This document shows, piece after piece, positions 1 through 10,674 of a DNA stretch of 64,000 nt (the first letter of the stretch is position 1; every line of letters begins with the position of its first letter). The translations under genes were made by a program, and so were the position numbers. This stretch comes from Zerene cesonia. Its lineage: Eukaryota > Arthropoda > Insecta > Lepidoptera > Pieridae. The DNA is taken from positions 2,666,001 through 2,730,000 of the forward strand of contig NC_052123.1 of NCBI RefSeq assembly GCF_012273895.1, in the 5' to 3' direction. The notes below the pieces were generated by a model. That model searched no databases, was not told the origin of the DNA, and saw only the letters and a program-made list of their open reading frames with translations.

Positions 1-339
1 TAGCTTTTAAGCATGCTCATGCGAAACGATTATTTAAGCATTAGTGAGTTAAGCAACTATAGGCGCTGTCAATGTATTGATGGGTCGGGATTTTTATCCT
101 TTGGTGTTTAATCTTTATACCTTAACAGCATTCTCAATAGACAGACTATACTCTCTATTCTAGACTAGACTCTCTATTCTTTTAATGGTCGAATCAATCT
201 CTTCTAAAAATTTATCAAAATCTGTTTAGCCGTTTTGGAGTAACAATAGAAGATACATGCAAACTATATACACACTTTTAGGTATTTAAGGTTATAAAAG
301 CAAAATAGATTTTATAAATTTACCATGTTTATATTCATA

Positions 340-570
340 CTAGCTTTCGGTCCGCGGCTTTGTCTGCGGCCTTTGGCTGCATTGTCAAAGAAAACGATGG
401 AAGGTCCTGGAGTTTTCACTACATAGTTTCCGTTCTCATAGCATTACTGGCATTAAAACTATGCTTTGTCCTTTTCCGGGTCACAAAGAACCTTTGTGCT
501 CTCATTTCATCCAAATCACATCCAATCACACAGCCAGACAGACAGACTAACAGAGTAACATTACATAGGG
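340..570 (-). mobile_element. Helitron-like element, type HL-A3, degenerate
   Basis: Read on the minus strand, the copy ends in a GC-rich hairpin region followed by CTAG (plus strand ACTAGCTTTCGGTCCGCGG at its low-coordinate edge). The body matches the copies at 1856 and 50231. The far end is blurred. The open frame across it has no recognisable domain and is not a gene. Confidence 0.55.
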
Positions 571-680
571 TACCTACGTACTATCTTTATTGTAAATGTT
601 TTTCAGTTGTTTTACTCACGCTAGCTTAACTAAGCTTACCGACGCGCGACGTGTGTAATCTATGTTATATTTACTTATTA

Positions 681-800
681 CTAGCTGCACCCCGCGGTTC
701 CACCCGCGTAAGTCTGTATGCCGTAGGAATATCGGAATAAAAGTTGCCTATATGTTATTCCAGTTGTAAGAGTAACAAACATACACAAACACATACTATC

Positions 801-831
<31 letters not shown>

Positions 832-882
832 ACCATCTAATAACCATCCTCACAAACTTCCGCATTTATAATATTAAAGGGA
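681..882 (-). mobile_element. Helitron-like element, type HL-A, with internal (AT)n and a deletion
   Basis: This has the HL-A layout on the minus strand: CTAG plus a hairpin (CCCGCGGTTCCACCCGCG on the plus strand) at 681 and the inverted 'CTAATATTATAAATGCG' start near 882. The middle ('CTACGTACCAAATTTCATTGC' region) is missing and an (AT)n run sits inside. Confidence 0.75.
802..828. repeat. (AT)n microsatellite
   Basis: An uninterrupted alternating AT run of 27 bases inside the HL-A copy at 681-882. It lies where other copies carry a short CA-rich stretch (ACACACACATCC), so it may have grown from that stretch. Confidence 0.95.
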
Positions 883-892
883 CTTGAGTAGA

Positions 893-1035
893 ATTAAGCA
901 GAAATTTAGTTAGGACTTTTAATCGGATTTTAAACGCGATTTATTCATTATATTATTAACCAATCATTAACCAAAAAATCTTTAATTTCTAAATGTATAA
1001 TGCTCGCGTAAAATCAAACCCAAGAAAATAATGCG
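893..1035 (-). repeat. Family H repeat fragment
   Basis: About 45 bases here (ATCGGATTTTAAACGCGATT and the following TATTCATTATATTATTAACC) closely match the reverse complement of 26941-26990. This shows a dispersed repeat with copies at 893, 26830 and 59500. I do not recognise the class. Confidence 0.5.
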
Positions 1036-1855
1036 TAGAAATATTTAATGTTTATTTAAGCACCACTGTTTTTATATTAAGACCTCTTTTCTCTGTATAT
1101 AATTCACAAGAGTATATGATATAAAATTTGTCTTTTTAATCAGGTTATCTATTATATAATGTAAGTCGAATAGTCCCTTTGTTTACACAAGATTCAAAAC
1201 TAACAACCCAAATGAAATTTTATAACACGCCCAAAATTTAAACTTTCCATAAAAAAACGAGCTTAAATCGACACAAGTTTTTCTGCTCGCAGCGAAAAGT
1301 GAATTAATAATGAACGTATAAAATATTTAATTAAACCGGCCGAAGGTAAGCCGAGGGACTTAGGAGGTAAATTAGTCACTTGCGAACGCCGTAAAGCAGG
1401 AACATAAAGTGAGCATCGTAAATGCGACGTTAAATGCTTCATATGAAAAAAAAAAATTATACGCTCATTTTGCGACATCGACTTCGTAATATTACTTCAT
1501 GGACCGAAGCAACTTTATGGGAATTTTCCGGAATTTTTATCGCCTCTGAGGGTAGTGTTAAAAATTATGTTTCGATGTATTTTTGATCATAAAACTCGTG
1601 TCACGTTCGGAAAAAATTGCATTGAATAAAACGTTTGTAATTTATAATTGTTGGTAGGTATATTAAACTAGAAAGTTAATCTATCTTTTCAAGAAATTGC
1701 TTGCTCTCTTAACAGACACCTCATTTACGTTTATAATATAGTACTTAATGAAATAAAATTTTTATTAGTTCTTTGTAATTTATTTGTTATCAATTGGTAA
1801 TTTATATGTGATCAGACTAAATCTATTCCTTATTCATGATTACAGATAGTTATTA
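1036..1855. other. No supportable feature
   Basis: AT-rich sequence with a slightly GC-richer part at 1330-1420 and a poly(A) run near 1446. No open frame looks coding and no repeat family was recognised. Confidence 0.5.
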
Positions 1856-2085
1856 CTAGCTTTCTGCCCGCGGATTTGCTTGCGTAGTCAATGGAGAAGA
1901 TAGACAGCCACCTCTCCCTCCAGATTTTTCCCACATAGTTAACGCTCCAAACTAAACGTAATGTAAACGTTTCTAGGATCTCAAACTATATCTATGCTAA
2001 ATTTCAACATAATCGGGTTAGCCGTTCTTAAGTTATATAGTGTAACTAACTCGACTTTCTTTTATATATGTAGATTCTAAATCTA
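1856..2085 (-). mobile_element. Helitron-like element, type HL-A3
   Basis: The plus strand opens CTAGCTTTCTGCCCGCGGAT and continues into a body ending 'AGTGTAACTAACTCGACTTTC'. The same order is seen at 50231-50440. On the minus strand this is a body with a 3' hairpin and CTAG. Confidence 0.65.
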
Positions 2086-2171
2086 ATTTAATTACTTTGA
2101 ACCGACTCTCACAAAATCTTTTTTTTGTGGCGGGTTTTCAACCGATTGGTGTGATTTCTTTTGTGTTTGAT

Positions 2172-2183
2172 AGGAATTTTGTT
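2172..2183. repeat. Left 12-bp direct repeat flanking the fold-back element
   Basis: AGGAATTTTGTT at 2172-2183 recurs exactly at 2692-2703, on the other side of the element. This could be a target duplication or chance in AT-rich DNA. Confidence 0.5.
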
Positions 2184-2691
2184 AAATTTAATTTTTAGTT
2201 TTTAAAGCATTGAAATCCCTACTAATATTATAAATGCGAAAGTAACTCTGTCTGTCTGTCTGTCTGTTACGCTTTCACGCCTAAACCACTGAACCGATTT
2301 TCACAAAATTTGGTATGAAGATAGAACTGAACTTGGGAAAGAACATAGGATACTTTTTATCGCGAAAAAATGGCAGAAAGAGTTGAAAGAGGGGATGAAA
2401 GTTTGTATGAAAGTTCGTTATTGTCAAACCGATTTTGATGAAACTTGGTATGATGATGGAGCTAAACGTGGGAAAGAACAAACCATACTTTTTGATGCGA
2501 AGAAAATACTCCTTACCATGTCGCGCGATATAAGCGAATTCTACGCGGGCGAAGCCGCGGGCGAAAAGCTAGTGCTTTATAAATGAGAAATTTTGAAAAA
2601 ACAGAATAAAAAAATTGCTAAGGTATGACAAAGAACGCGGGTTCGCAACCCGCCTCGTGATCAATTTTTTTCTGTTCTTTCAAAATTTCTC
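2184..2691. mobile_element. Fold-back (K-type) element split by a Helitron-like insertion
   Basis: The left arm 'TTTTTAGTTTTTAAAGCATTG' and the right arm 'TTTTTCTGTTCTTTCAAAATT' match the arms of the complete fold-back element at 15258-15473. The arm is cut at 2215/2573 by the insertion HL-G. The core holds a 5-bp stem with 7-base loop (GCGGG TTCGCAA CCCGC, 2637-2653). The outer right arm is shorter than in the 15-kb copy. A 12-base direct repeat flanks it. Confidence 0.65.
2216..2572 (+). mobile_element. Helitron-like element, type HL-G, precise insertion
   Basis: It begins TCCCTACTAATATTATAAAT and ends CGCGGGCGAAGCCGCGGGC then GAAAAGCTAG. The preceding base is A (2215) and the next is T (2573). 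Joining the flanks restores GCATTGAAA+TGCTT, the sequence found in the intact fold-back copy at 15274-15283. That is the Helitron pattern: 5'-TC, 3' hairpin plus CTRR, insertion between A and T, no target duplication. The interior carries a near-tandem duplication of about 100 bases, offset 135. It has no coding capacity. Confidence 0.8.
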
Positions 2692-2703
2692 AGGAATTTT
2701 GTT
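2692..2703. repeat. Right 12-bp direct repeat flanking the fold-back element
   Basis: An exact second copy of AGGAATTTTGTT, directly after the right arm. Confidence 0.5.
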
Positions 2704-4058
2704 GTCATAAGATCCTACTTAGAATCTGGAGCCTCACCACCAGAGATGTGAACTTCTTTGTAGAGAAAAGTTATTTAAGTACCATTAAATATTGCATAGA
2801 AAAACTACTTGTTCCCAGAAACAACCGTGATTTCATATATACATAGCCATACTCATATCTATGTTTCATGGAAAGAAAGAACTCAGCGAAATCCAATTCA
2901 TAATATGAATTACAATCATAATATCATACTAAACTCTGACACAAATACCACGAAACTGACAGGCCGTGTCGCACGAAACAATGGACATTCGAGAACTTTC
3001 TGAGAATAATAATAAAAAAAAAAAATAACTTTCTTACAATAAAATGACAAGAGCCCACTGATCTCGAGAAGTCTTTGATGTGACACGACGCTACTGAGGT
3101 ATCGCTGATCGAGTTACGTTCGAGTTTTGATCGTTTCAGTTTTGGTTTGATCGAGTTACAATTGGTTGTAATAGTACTATTTTTTCTGCGGTTAAATATA
3201 AACAACTCTAGGTATATCGATTATGGATAGAAACATAAAATTGAAAATGTTCTAAAATAGAAGCAATTTGATGTGTTTAGAATAGAAATTTGATATGTTT
3301 TAAACTTTTTCTGCTCCCTAATTTAGTCTGTTTTATACCACTTTCACATTTTTTAGCTAGACGACATGACTTTATCATAAAAACCACAATATATATCATA
3401 AAAATAACGTTATTTATACGTAAACACCAACGTAATTCAAACAGCTCAACAGATCAGCCGACAAAAACAAAAACATACTCCGAACACGAATTCGAATTTT
3501 GAATTTGGAAGCTATATCGCTCGATCGTAACTCGACGCCCTTGTTGCCTTCGAGTCGTTCGTCGCTCCCATAGTAGGAGCGCTCACGTTGGAAGTTACAA
3601 CGAGTTTTTGTTGAGATTCTCGGCTTGGGATAATTGACCAACAGGTGTGGTGCTACTGTTGTTTATTTTGTGCCGTCAAGGGCGATCCGGCCCTCGAACG
3701 ATTAATATTATGTAAATAACTGATTCTTAAGCATTTGAATTCGTCTAACGAATGTATTTGCAGCATAATTGATATTCATTCTGTTGTTTTAAGAATATGT
3801 TTTTGACGAGTTAAAGACAACTTTATTACGCTTAATCAATTTAAAATAATTAATTCTATGGAGATATTCTGATTTCTTTTTGTTACCTTTTGAAATAATA
3901 TTTAATTTCACAAGTTTTCTGTGCATTGAACCAAACGTCTGATGTATATATATTGTACCTACATATTAATAAATAATGATTAATAATTAGTAAAATTAAT
4001 TCAGAACATTGTTTTCATCGATCAAGAGATATGAAATCTAATTTTCACTCCTATCCTA
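2704..4058. other. No confident feature; GC-richer patches at 3080-3200 and 3500-3690
   Basis: Mostly AT-rich. The patch at 3500-3690 (CpG-containing, 'CTCGACGCCCTTGTTGCC') stands out by base composition but has no supportable frame or splice structure. It could be a degraded exon, a promoter or an unrecognised repeat. Confidence 0.3.
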
Positions 4059-4258
4059 TCCTGCTAAGATTATAAATGCGAAAATTTGTAAGGATGTGTG
4101 TGTGTTTGTTGCTCTTTCACGCAAAAACTACTGAACCGATTGCAATGAAATTTAGTACGTACATAGCTGGACAACTGGAATATCATATAGGCAAATTTTT
4201 ATCCCGACATTCCTACGGAATGCGGATTTACGCGGGTGAAACCGCGGGGCGCTGATAG
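4059..4258 (+). mobile_element. Helitron-like element, type HL-A, near full length
   Basis: It starts TCCTGCTAAGATTATAAATG, carries the family body (CTACTGAACCGATTGCAATG), and ends in the hairpin ACGCGGGTGAAACCGCGGGG, then a decayed terminus (GATAG instead of CTAG). Confidence 0.85.
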
Positions 4259-4754
4259 TTCACTATAAAAACCTTAACCGACATTCCATAAAGTTTGACT
4301 TCACACATTTATAACACATGAATACTAGAAACAAAATTCAAGGCCCTCCAGCATAGTCGTCTACGTCGATAAAGCAACAGTAATTATGGGTGTTCCATAT
4401 TTCATGACACAATATTTCTTCAAGCAACATTATAATCTATTTCATAAAACTACATCAGCTGATTGGTTTTTTACGTCAAGTAGAGCGGTGGGTATTACCA
4501 AGGAGATTGTGTTTTTCCATCACTGTAATGATACAGATTACGATGTATATGATTAGATTCACGGTAGCTCTGTAACTCCTAGACATTCTAGGGCCTATCT
4601 AGGTCTTACGGAAGGCTGGAAATTATAAATATAAACATAGGTTATGTTGTTACGTCATGTTATATTATTGAAGTAATAATTAATAGTCTACTTGTTCTTT
4701 CCGATATTAAAACGTTTAAAAGTGTTTGAGGTTATTGGGTACGTATATAGGTAT

Positions 4755-4833
4755 TGCCTATATGTTATTACAGTTGTCCAGCTGTCTACGTACCAAATTT
4801 CATTGCAATCGCTTTCGCATTTATAATATTAGC
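4755..4833 (-). mobile_element. HL-A fragment with internal deletion
   Basis: The plus strand shows TTGCCTATATGTTATTACAG, then CTACGTACCAAATTTCATTG, then a jump to TTTCGCATTTATAATATTAG. The hairpin end and the 'AGTAGTTTTTGCGTGAAAG' segment are missing. Confidence 0.75.
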
Positions 4834-5949
4834 AGGATTTTTGAGGTTTTAAATATGTAGAAATAAGTTCAAATAAACTGAAGCCTATCAAGTCTTTAGG
4901 GTAAATATATTAATTCTCTTTGATAAAAAGTTTCACAGCTCATAATGTCGATATATATATGGAATATATAGGTGTATTGATCCATACACTTGGTAAACAA
5001 AATTGCGGGAAAAGAGATGACCAGTATAGAGAAGTATACATAAACAAACCCGGAGAGTTAAAATTTTATACGACATTTATTGTATACCAAATGAAATCAG
5101 GCCAAAACCAGTATTAACGACATAAATTGATAACTCAAATGAGCCTAATTAAAACCGGCCCTAACGGAATAACTCGTTTTGATCGTAATTTATTCAAGTA
5201 TCAAAACACATCGAGCGTGCTGTATACATTTTGACATTATTTAAGGTTATTAATTTTATCGGTTATTATTGCGATAAATTGTTTTAAAGTAATTCATGTT
5301 CTGTGTGATTTACAGTAGATTCAAATAGTTCCAAATATGTATTTTGGTAAACCTTTGATAATTAATAAACTACCTCCGTTTCCCTTAAATCAAAATTAAA
5401 ATGAGTAGAAAGCACTTGTTACAAGGTACCTTAGGGTCACTATTATTACATTGCCTTAAATGAAATATCGATCAGAAATTAATAAAAAACTTGTCGAAGT
5501 ATATTGCATTGTATTCGAATTCGCTTTCGTGACAGCGTTACGCGAGCGAAGCGAATAGCGAGCGATATCAATAACAATTCAACCACATCTTAAACTTAAC
5601 GTAAGTTGAACGTACGATAACACAGGCCTTATTAGATAAACTCTATCGCTGGAAGTTGATTGATGCAGTAGGTAACAAGGACGCACTCACGGGCCTGACA
5701 TTCCATTCCCGGCTGAGGTAAATATTTGCTGAAGCTTGATGGATGATAAGGTAAGGAGAGTGAACTCGGGAAAATTCCTCGTGGTTAAGAGTAATTATGC
5801 TTAGATTTTATACCCTTTTAACGGCTTCGGAGGCAGTTTATCCCTGTATGAATACTCAGTTATATTGTCATCAGTCTACCATTGTGGGGCTGGCTTCTTT
5901 CTACCTTCTTCACCTACTCTAATGTTAATTTATAAGAAATCCTATGTAA
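4834..5949. other. No supportable feature
   Basis: AT-rich. A short GC-richer stretch near 5520-5570 has GCGAGCGAAGCGAATAGCGA, a purine-rich near-repeat. No gene or known repeat was recognised. Confidence 0.4.
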
Positions 5950-6090
5950 AGCTTGCCTGGCAGAGATCGCTTATAAGCGATAAGGCCGCCTATTTCACCT
6001 TATGAATGTGTCTTTCATTTCTTGTTTTCTCTCATCTTCATTTGTTAATCTTCTTCATTTATATATACATTGAAAAAATTGTATTGTATT
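5950..6090 (+). mobile_element. LINE-type tail (G-tail family)
   Basis: TTGCCTGGCAGAGATCGCTT continues to ATAAGCGATAAGGCCGCC. The palindrome ATCGCTTATAAGCGAT at 5966-5981 is the family stem-loop. An AT-rich tail follows. This is the 3'-terminal part of a retroposon family with six copies here; the parent LINE is not identified. Confidence 0.7.
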
Positions 6091-6152
6091 TTTATTGTAT
6101 TGTATATACCTAAGCCAAAATTCGCATTAATAATTATTTTCTATTAAAAAGG

Positions 6153-6302
6153 TTATTCGACGACTTGGCGTCCACGTTCTTAGGGGGGAGGCTCTACTAC
6201 AAATTCTAAAATGGGGTTTAAATAACAACAACGTTTATACAAAACAAAAAGAGTTCGGTTCGGTTCGGGAATCGGTTGCAAATCCAACGAGTCGTCGAAT
6301 AA
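6153..6302. mobile_element. 150-bp TIR mini-element (MITE)
   Basis: Perfect 13-base terminal inverted repeats, TTATTCGACGACT at 6153-6165 and AGTCGTCGAATAA at 6290-6302, bound a 150-bp unit. It contains a GGTTC-type short tandem near 6252-6268. No other copy is in the window and no clear target duplication is visible. Confidence 0.55.
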
Positions 6303-6479
6303 AAAAAAATCAACTAAAAATAAATCGAACCGAATTGAGAAACTAGGTACTTACTACGTTTTCGGGAACGTCGTTCGAATTAATATATTATAATAGTTTA
6401 AAAAAAAACTAAAAAAACACGCTTTTATCATATTTTGCAAATTGAAAAATGGAATAATTTTATCAAATTAGTGTATTGT

Positions 6480-6605
6480 CATCGGTCCTCAATAAATCTA
6501 CAAAGTTTGAACGAAATCTGGCCGTTTAAAGTGGGACAAAATCGCGCCCAAAGAAGTCGGTTACAAACAAACATACAAACATACAGGTGAAGCTAATAAA
6601 AAGCG
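6480..6605 (+). repeat. Family D dispersed repeat
   Basis: The order 'CCGTTTAAAGTGGGACAAAA', 'AAGAAGTCGGTTACAAACAA', 'ACAGGTGAAGCTAATAAAAA' is shared with 60660-60795, 33025-33125 and, inverted, 13940-14055 and 18650-18770. It is non-coding and its class is unknown. Confidence 0.65.
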
Positions 6606-7403
6606 TGTAATAAAAATCGAGAAAATGAACACAACACAGGGTTTATTTCCATAATTGCCTAAAGAAATTCGTTACTATTACGCTTCGTCCGACCAACTAA
6701 GCAATGATACTGCCAAGGTTCACTGAAAATTTACGGATGCTTCCTTTGTTGGTTAGTAGCCAACTTGTTGGCAACACTTATTAGACCAATGTAGCTTTCT
6801 CGAGTCTTAACGAACCTTCAATGCGACGACCCATCAAGAAACTGACCGCGCATAAGGTTGCTTAACCTTAAATAAAGAAAATATTACATGTAACGTTCGT
6901 ACATAATATACGTGATTTAAAAGCACGTGGACTGTAGAATTAAATGAATTTCGTCATACTGAAAAACATAAGGGCTAAAGCGCTGTTTACCTATTTATAA
7001 ATTCAAGAACTATTTATTGCACGTGGCTAATTTTCGATACGATAATATTATGACGCTTGTAGTGAGTATAACAACTTTTAGGATAGCGTAAATATAGCAT
7101 ATGTAGCCTTTGCTAAAGAAAACGTATCACTTATTTCAATCGTTTAATCTAATCTATAACTAATTTAAACTTTGAATATATTTTCAGCATTCTCATATGA
7201 TGCTATTATACGATTTTCTACGAACAAACACTATCTAAATAATATGTATTATCTCAGTTATTTAAAGTATATTTTATTCAAAGATTTCGTGGCTACTATA
7301 ATTTATAGGAGTATATTATCTCTTTATTATTATAACAATTATTCAATTACAAAAATATTTTAAAACATTTAACTAAATTATAACCTTAGATATAATAAGG
7401 AGT
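6606..7403. other. No supportable feature
   Basis: AT-rich DNA. The 63-codon frame at 7172-7363 is almost entirely AT-driven residues (I, Y, N, F, K) and is not credible as a gene. Confidence 0.4.
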
Positions 7404-7604
7404 TACACTAATATTATGAATGCGAAAGTTTGTTTCAATGTTTGTCCGTCAATCACACTGAAACCACTGAACGAATTTTAAAATTTAGAATATAGACTGG
7501 ATATGAGCTGACTTGGGTGATAGGATACTTTTACCCCGACTAAATGCTCCCTTAAGATAAAACAGGAATCTTGATATCCGGGCGGAGCCGGGACGAGCGT
7601 CTAG
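7404..7604 (+). mobile_element. Helitron-like element, type HL-A2
   Basis: It opens ACACTAATATTATGAATGCG and ends GGGCGGAGCCGGGACGAGCG TCTAG, followed by T. The body 'TGAGCTGACTTGGGTGATAG' and 'AAATGCTCCCTTAAGATAAA' is shared with 51646-51854. Confidence 0.75.
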
Positions 7605-7997
7605 TAGAGCATAGTATTTAATATATTACATATAATTAGTAATGAGGTATGAATATAAAGTAAACATATACACAACATAAACACAACAGGAAGACACCAA
7701 GTAATACATAACATAGTTTAAAGCTAGCTTTCTACTTGCTAAAGTAGCAATTAAGTTAGCACACATTTCCTTCTCGTAACGTTGGTATTTAACGTTATGA
7801 CCTAACTGTAACCTAGTATTTATTACACACACGAGCTAAAAATAATTTAATACACAAGTTCTAAGTTAATATTTGCATAGTAAGCAGCCAGGCACGTTTC
7901 GTTTAACCTTGTTAATAAAACGTTTTTACGATATTAAAAAATCCATGGAAAGATATTAATAGACGAAGCCCATATAATTCTGCGATTTATTTTTTTA

Positions 7998-8170
7998 CTA
8001 CTCGCACCCGTGTATTCGGAGTAGCTTAATAGGTGGTATTATACATATAAACCTTCCTCTTGAATCACTCTATTTATTAAAAAAAACCCCATCGAAATCC
8101 GTTGCGTAGTTTTAGAGATTTGAGCATACATAGACAGAGAAAGCGACTTTGTTTTTTACTATGTAGTGAT
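7998..8170 (-). mobile_element. Helitron-like element, type HL-B
   Basis: Minus-strand copy with the family blocks 'AAACCTTCCTCTTGAATCAC', 'CCGTTGCGTAGTTTTAGAGA' and 'AAGCGACTTTG..TACTATGTAG'. The terminal CTAG has decayed to CTCG. Confidence 0.7.
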
Positions 8171-8735
8171 AAACTGTTCAACGAAATTATAAATAAAACC
8201 TCGTGTAGGTTATATATATACCTACCTACCTATACCTTATCTATACAGTACACTCTACAATATTAGAAAAATATAAATTCAGAATTTCGTATGTTAAACA
8301 AACGAAAAAAAAACATTAATTATGTCACAACGACGACAATAAATATTTATTAAATTTCACGTGTATTAGGGGCGCAAACACCTTAACTTATGTATACAAC
8401 CACGGAATCAATACCTAATTTATTCATGCCATTATAAAAGCATTGGAACATTTATTTTTGAAGTGATACAATGTGTGTTATTTGTAATTTCGAATTTACT
8501 TATTCAACAGCTCATTATATTCATCATTTACACATTAATGTACGTAATTCTAATAGTATTTATATAATGGCTTTAACATATAGCGTTTCAAATGATTTAC
8601 TGTCTTTATAAAAAGCTCTGAAAATCGTTTTGGTTAATTATTTGTTGTAGTGCTAAACATATTTCTAATTAACAGGTGTAGTTAAATATGAATGCGTATT
8701 CCATAGAAATTAATCTTTACAAAATAACAATACAA
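8171..8735. other. No supportable feature
   Basis: AT-rich. If the block at 8736-9060 is a minus-strand first exon, this would be the start of its intron. Confidence 0.3.
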
Positions 8736-9060
8736 ACTTACCTCGACCTAGAAGTCCACAAAATCCAATAACATTACGCACTTTACAATTTGTACAAAGA
8801 AAACACAATGCGCTAGAGGAAAAACGCCACAAATCGTGAAAATTCCACCATTATCCATAATTTTTTAGTCACTCGACCAAATAGGTTATATCAATAACAT
8901 AATTCATAGCACTGGCCACTCCGATAAAAATAAATTTTATATTGACGTTCGAAATTGAAAATTCAAAATGCCGCGTATCGCGAGAGCTTGGCGCGAAATG
9001 AAACACACTACGATACGTTCACGCCCGGCCGGTGACTGAGGGTGTAGAATAGGCTCCGCT
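8736..9060 (-). promoter_or_regulatory. Candidate minus-strand promoter and untranslated first exon
   Basis: A GC- and CpG-richer island (9000-9070: GTTCACGCCCGGCCGGTGAC) in AT-rich surroundings. On the minus strand a TCAGT initiator-type sequence lies at 9039-9035, and the block ends with a perfect donor, CGAG|GTAAGTTTG, with exon edge 8742. No long minus frame lies inside, so the exon would be 5' UTR. A perfect AG|GTAAGT is expected about twice by chance in a window this size, so the case rests on its coincidence with the composition change. No downstream exon was recognised. Confidence 0.3.
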
Positions 9061-9070
9061 TGCCCTGGCC

Positions 9071-10040
9071 AGGCTAGCTGTCATAGAATCGATAAAAAGT
9101 AGACGTTATTTTTAGTACGTCATGGAGCTTGAAGATTTTAATTAATCAATTATCTAGAAAGTTTTTGAAAATAACCGTGATTATAGGAGGCTTAATAAAA
9201 GTAATTTGTTAGTTCTTCGTACATTACGCCTTCGCACTCGCTTAATTAATTTGCGATTTAAATTGAGGATAAAAAAATAAGAACTGTTAAACGCAATAAA
9301 AAAAATTTGTAAACTGTAATAGTAACAAAAGAGCGATGAAAAAATGTGTTTTTACTGTTTTACTAAAATTTAATATGCGAACAATATCACAATTCCATAC
9401 GTTAATTTGGTAAATGACAATAATAGAATATTTTTTTAAGCTTTTATTTTAATGCAAGTAAAAAAATAATCAATCGTGAAACCAGCTATTTTCTTTGCCC
9501 CTAATTAAGACAGCTATCTCTATGAATTTCACACCTACCTAATCTTTGACTCGAAAACGACCTTAATCTGAAATCCCTTTTCAACTCCTCGTGCCTCTCA
9601 TTATTGATCTCTTTCACTCCTTACTACCGGTGCAATAACATTTATCTCTCTATCACACATGTGAGGGCTGTATATCGCTGTCTCGCTCCCACTGCACTGC
9701 AGAGTTTCAAAAACAAGGTAGACGCGTCGCGTTATCAATGTACACGGCATTAGAAATTTTTCCTTTACATTAAGCACAGAGGTAGCAAATGTTTATATTA
9801 ATTGAATGACGAACTGCGGTGATTCTATTTTCAAAATATTTTTTTTCTTCTATTCCATGTGGTTTGTGAATGAAACTTTTTTGGCGTCATATTTTTTCTT
9901 CTTATTTACACTGATGAAAAAAAAATTATCGTCAATTTATGCACGTTTCTTTTGATTTTACCATTAATAAATTACCTATTTATTAGTTTAAATGTGGGAT
10001 TCAGTGAAATTAGGCTACAAATATTAAAAGCACTACGGTA
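9071..10040. other. No confident feature; GC-richer patch at 9600-9740
   Basis: The patch (CTGTCTCGCTCCCACTGCAC) has CT/GA-rich motifs that could belong to an upstream regulatory region of the 8736-9060 block. The rest is AT-rich without repeats I recognise. Confidence 0.3.
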
Positions 10041-10044
10041 GCGC

Positions 10045-10215
10045 ATCCGTATCCTTTTCCTTATCCTTCACAGTCCCTTTATTTCCCTCATCAATGGTTT
10101 CATTATCTCACATCTTAAAGCCAGCATTAATATGCAGAGGCTTAAGAGGCTGGTAGCGCTTACCATCAGGCGAACCAACGTCTCCTTTGCCGACTATAAC
10201 GTAAAAAAATAAAAA
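10045..10215 (+). mobile_element. Poly(A) retroposon family C, 3' part
   Basis: The pyrimidine-rich tract TTTTCCTTATCCTTCACAGT is followed by the conserved 3' block 'GTAGCGCTTACCATCAGGCG', 'TTGCCGACTATAACG' and A-rich tail AAAAAAATAAAAAAA. It is 5'-truncated, as expected of target-primed retroposition. Confidence 0.75.
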
Positions 10216-10244
10216 AATTGCATTGAAAAGTATTTATATAACCT

Positions 10245-10381
10245 ACAAATTTTGCCCGCGGCTCCGCCTGCTCCTCCTCAATCACTCTATTATAAAAAAA
10301 ACGTCAAAATTGCGTAGTTTTAAAGATATAAGTATGCATAGGGACAGGGAAAGCGACTTTGTTTTATACTATGCAGTCATT
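10245..10381 (-). mobile_element. Helitron-like element, type HL-B, shortened
   Basis: TTTGCCCGCGGCTCCGCCTG (3' hairpin side) joins CTCCTCAATCACTC, then GCGTAGTTTTAAAGATATAA and the AAGCGACTTTGTTTTATACT block. About 60 bases of the family middle are missing. The 97-codon frame over it is not a gene. Confidence 0.7.
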
Positions 10382-10674
10382 ATGTCTGTGATCATGAGTT
10401 ATATTATGTTCCATGTGATTATAGGTTTGGGACTTTTTGCTCTGACTAATATGATATTATGTGTTTTATTATATTGGCATTTAGTACGTAACGGTTGTCA
10501 TACGAAAATGTTATGAATATTGAAGCGGGAAGATTTGCTTTTATGGCGAAAATAATACTGTATGTAGGGTGAACCGCGAAATAGAGGGAGGTAATTTGTA
10601 TGGGGAATTTGTCGCGTTATATTTAGGTGAGCGAAGTCGCGGATTGAGTCTCGTATTATAGCATTATTATTATA

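Noticed and set aside
2383..2586. 67-codon frame as a small protein
   Set aside because: It lies inside the HL-G element and its duplicated middle; other HL copies do not keep the frame.
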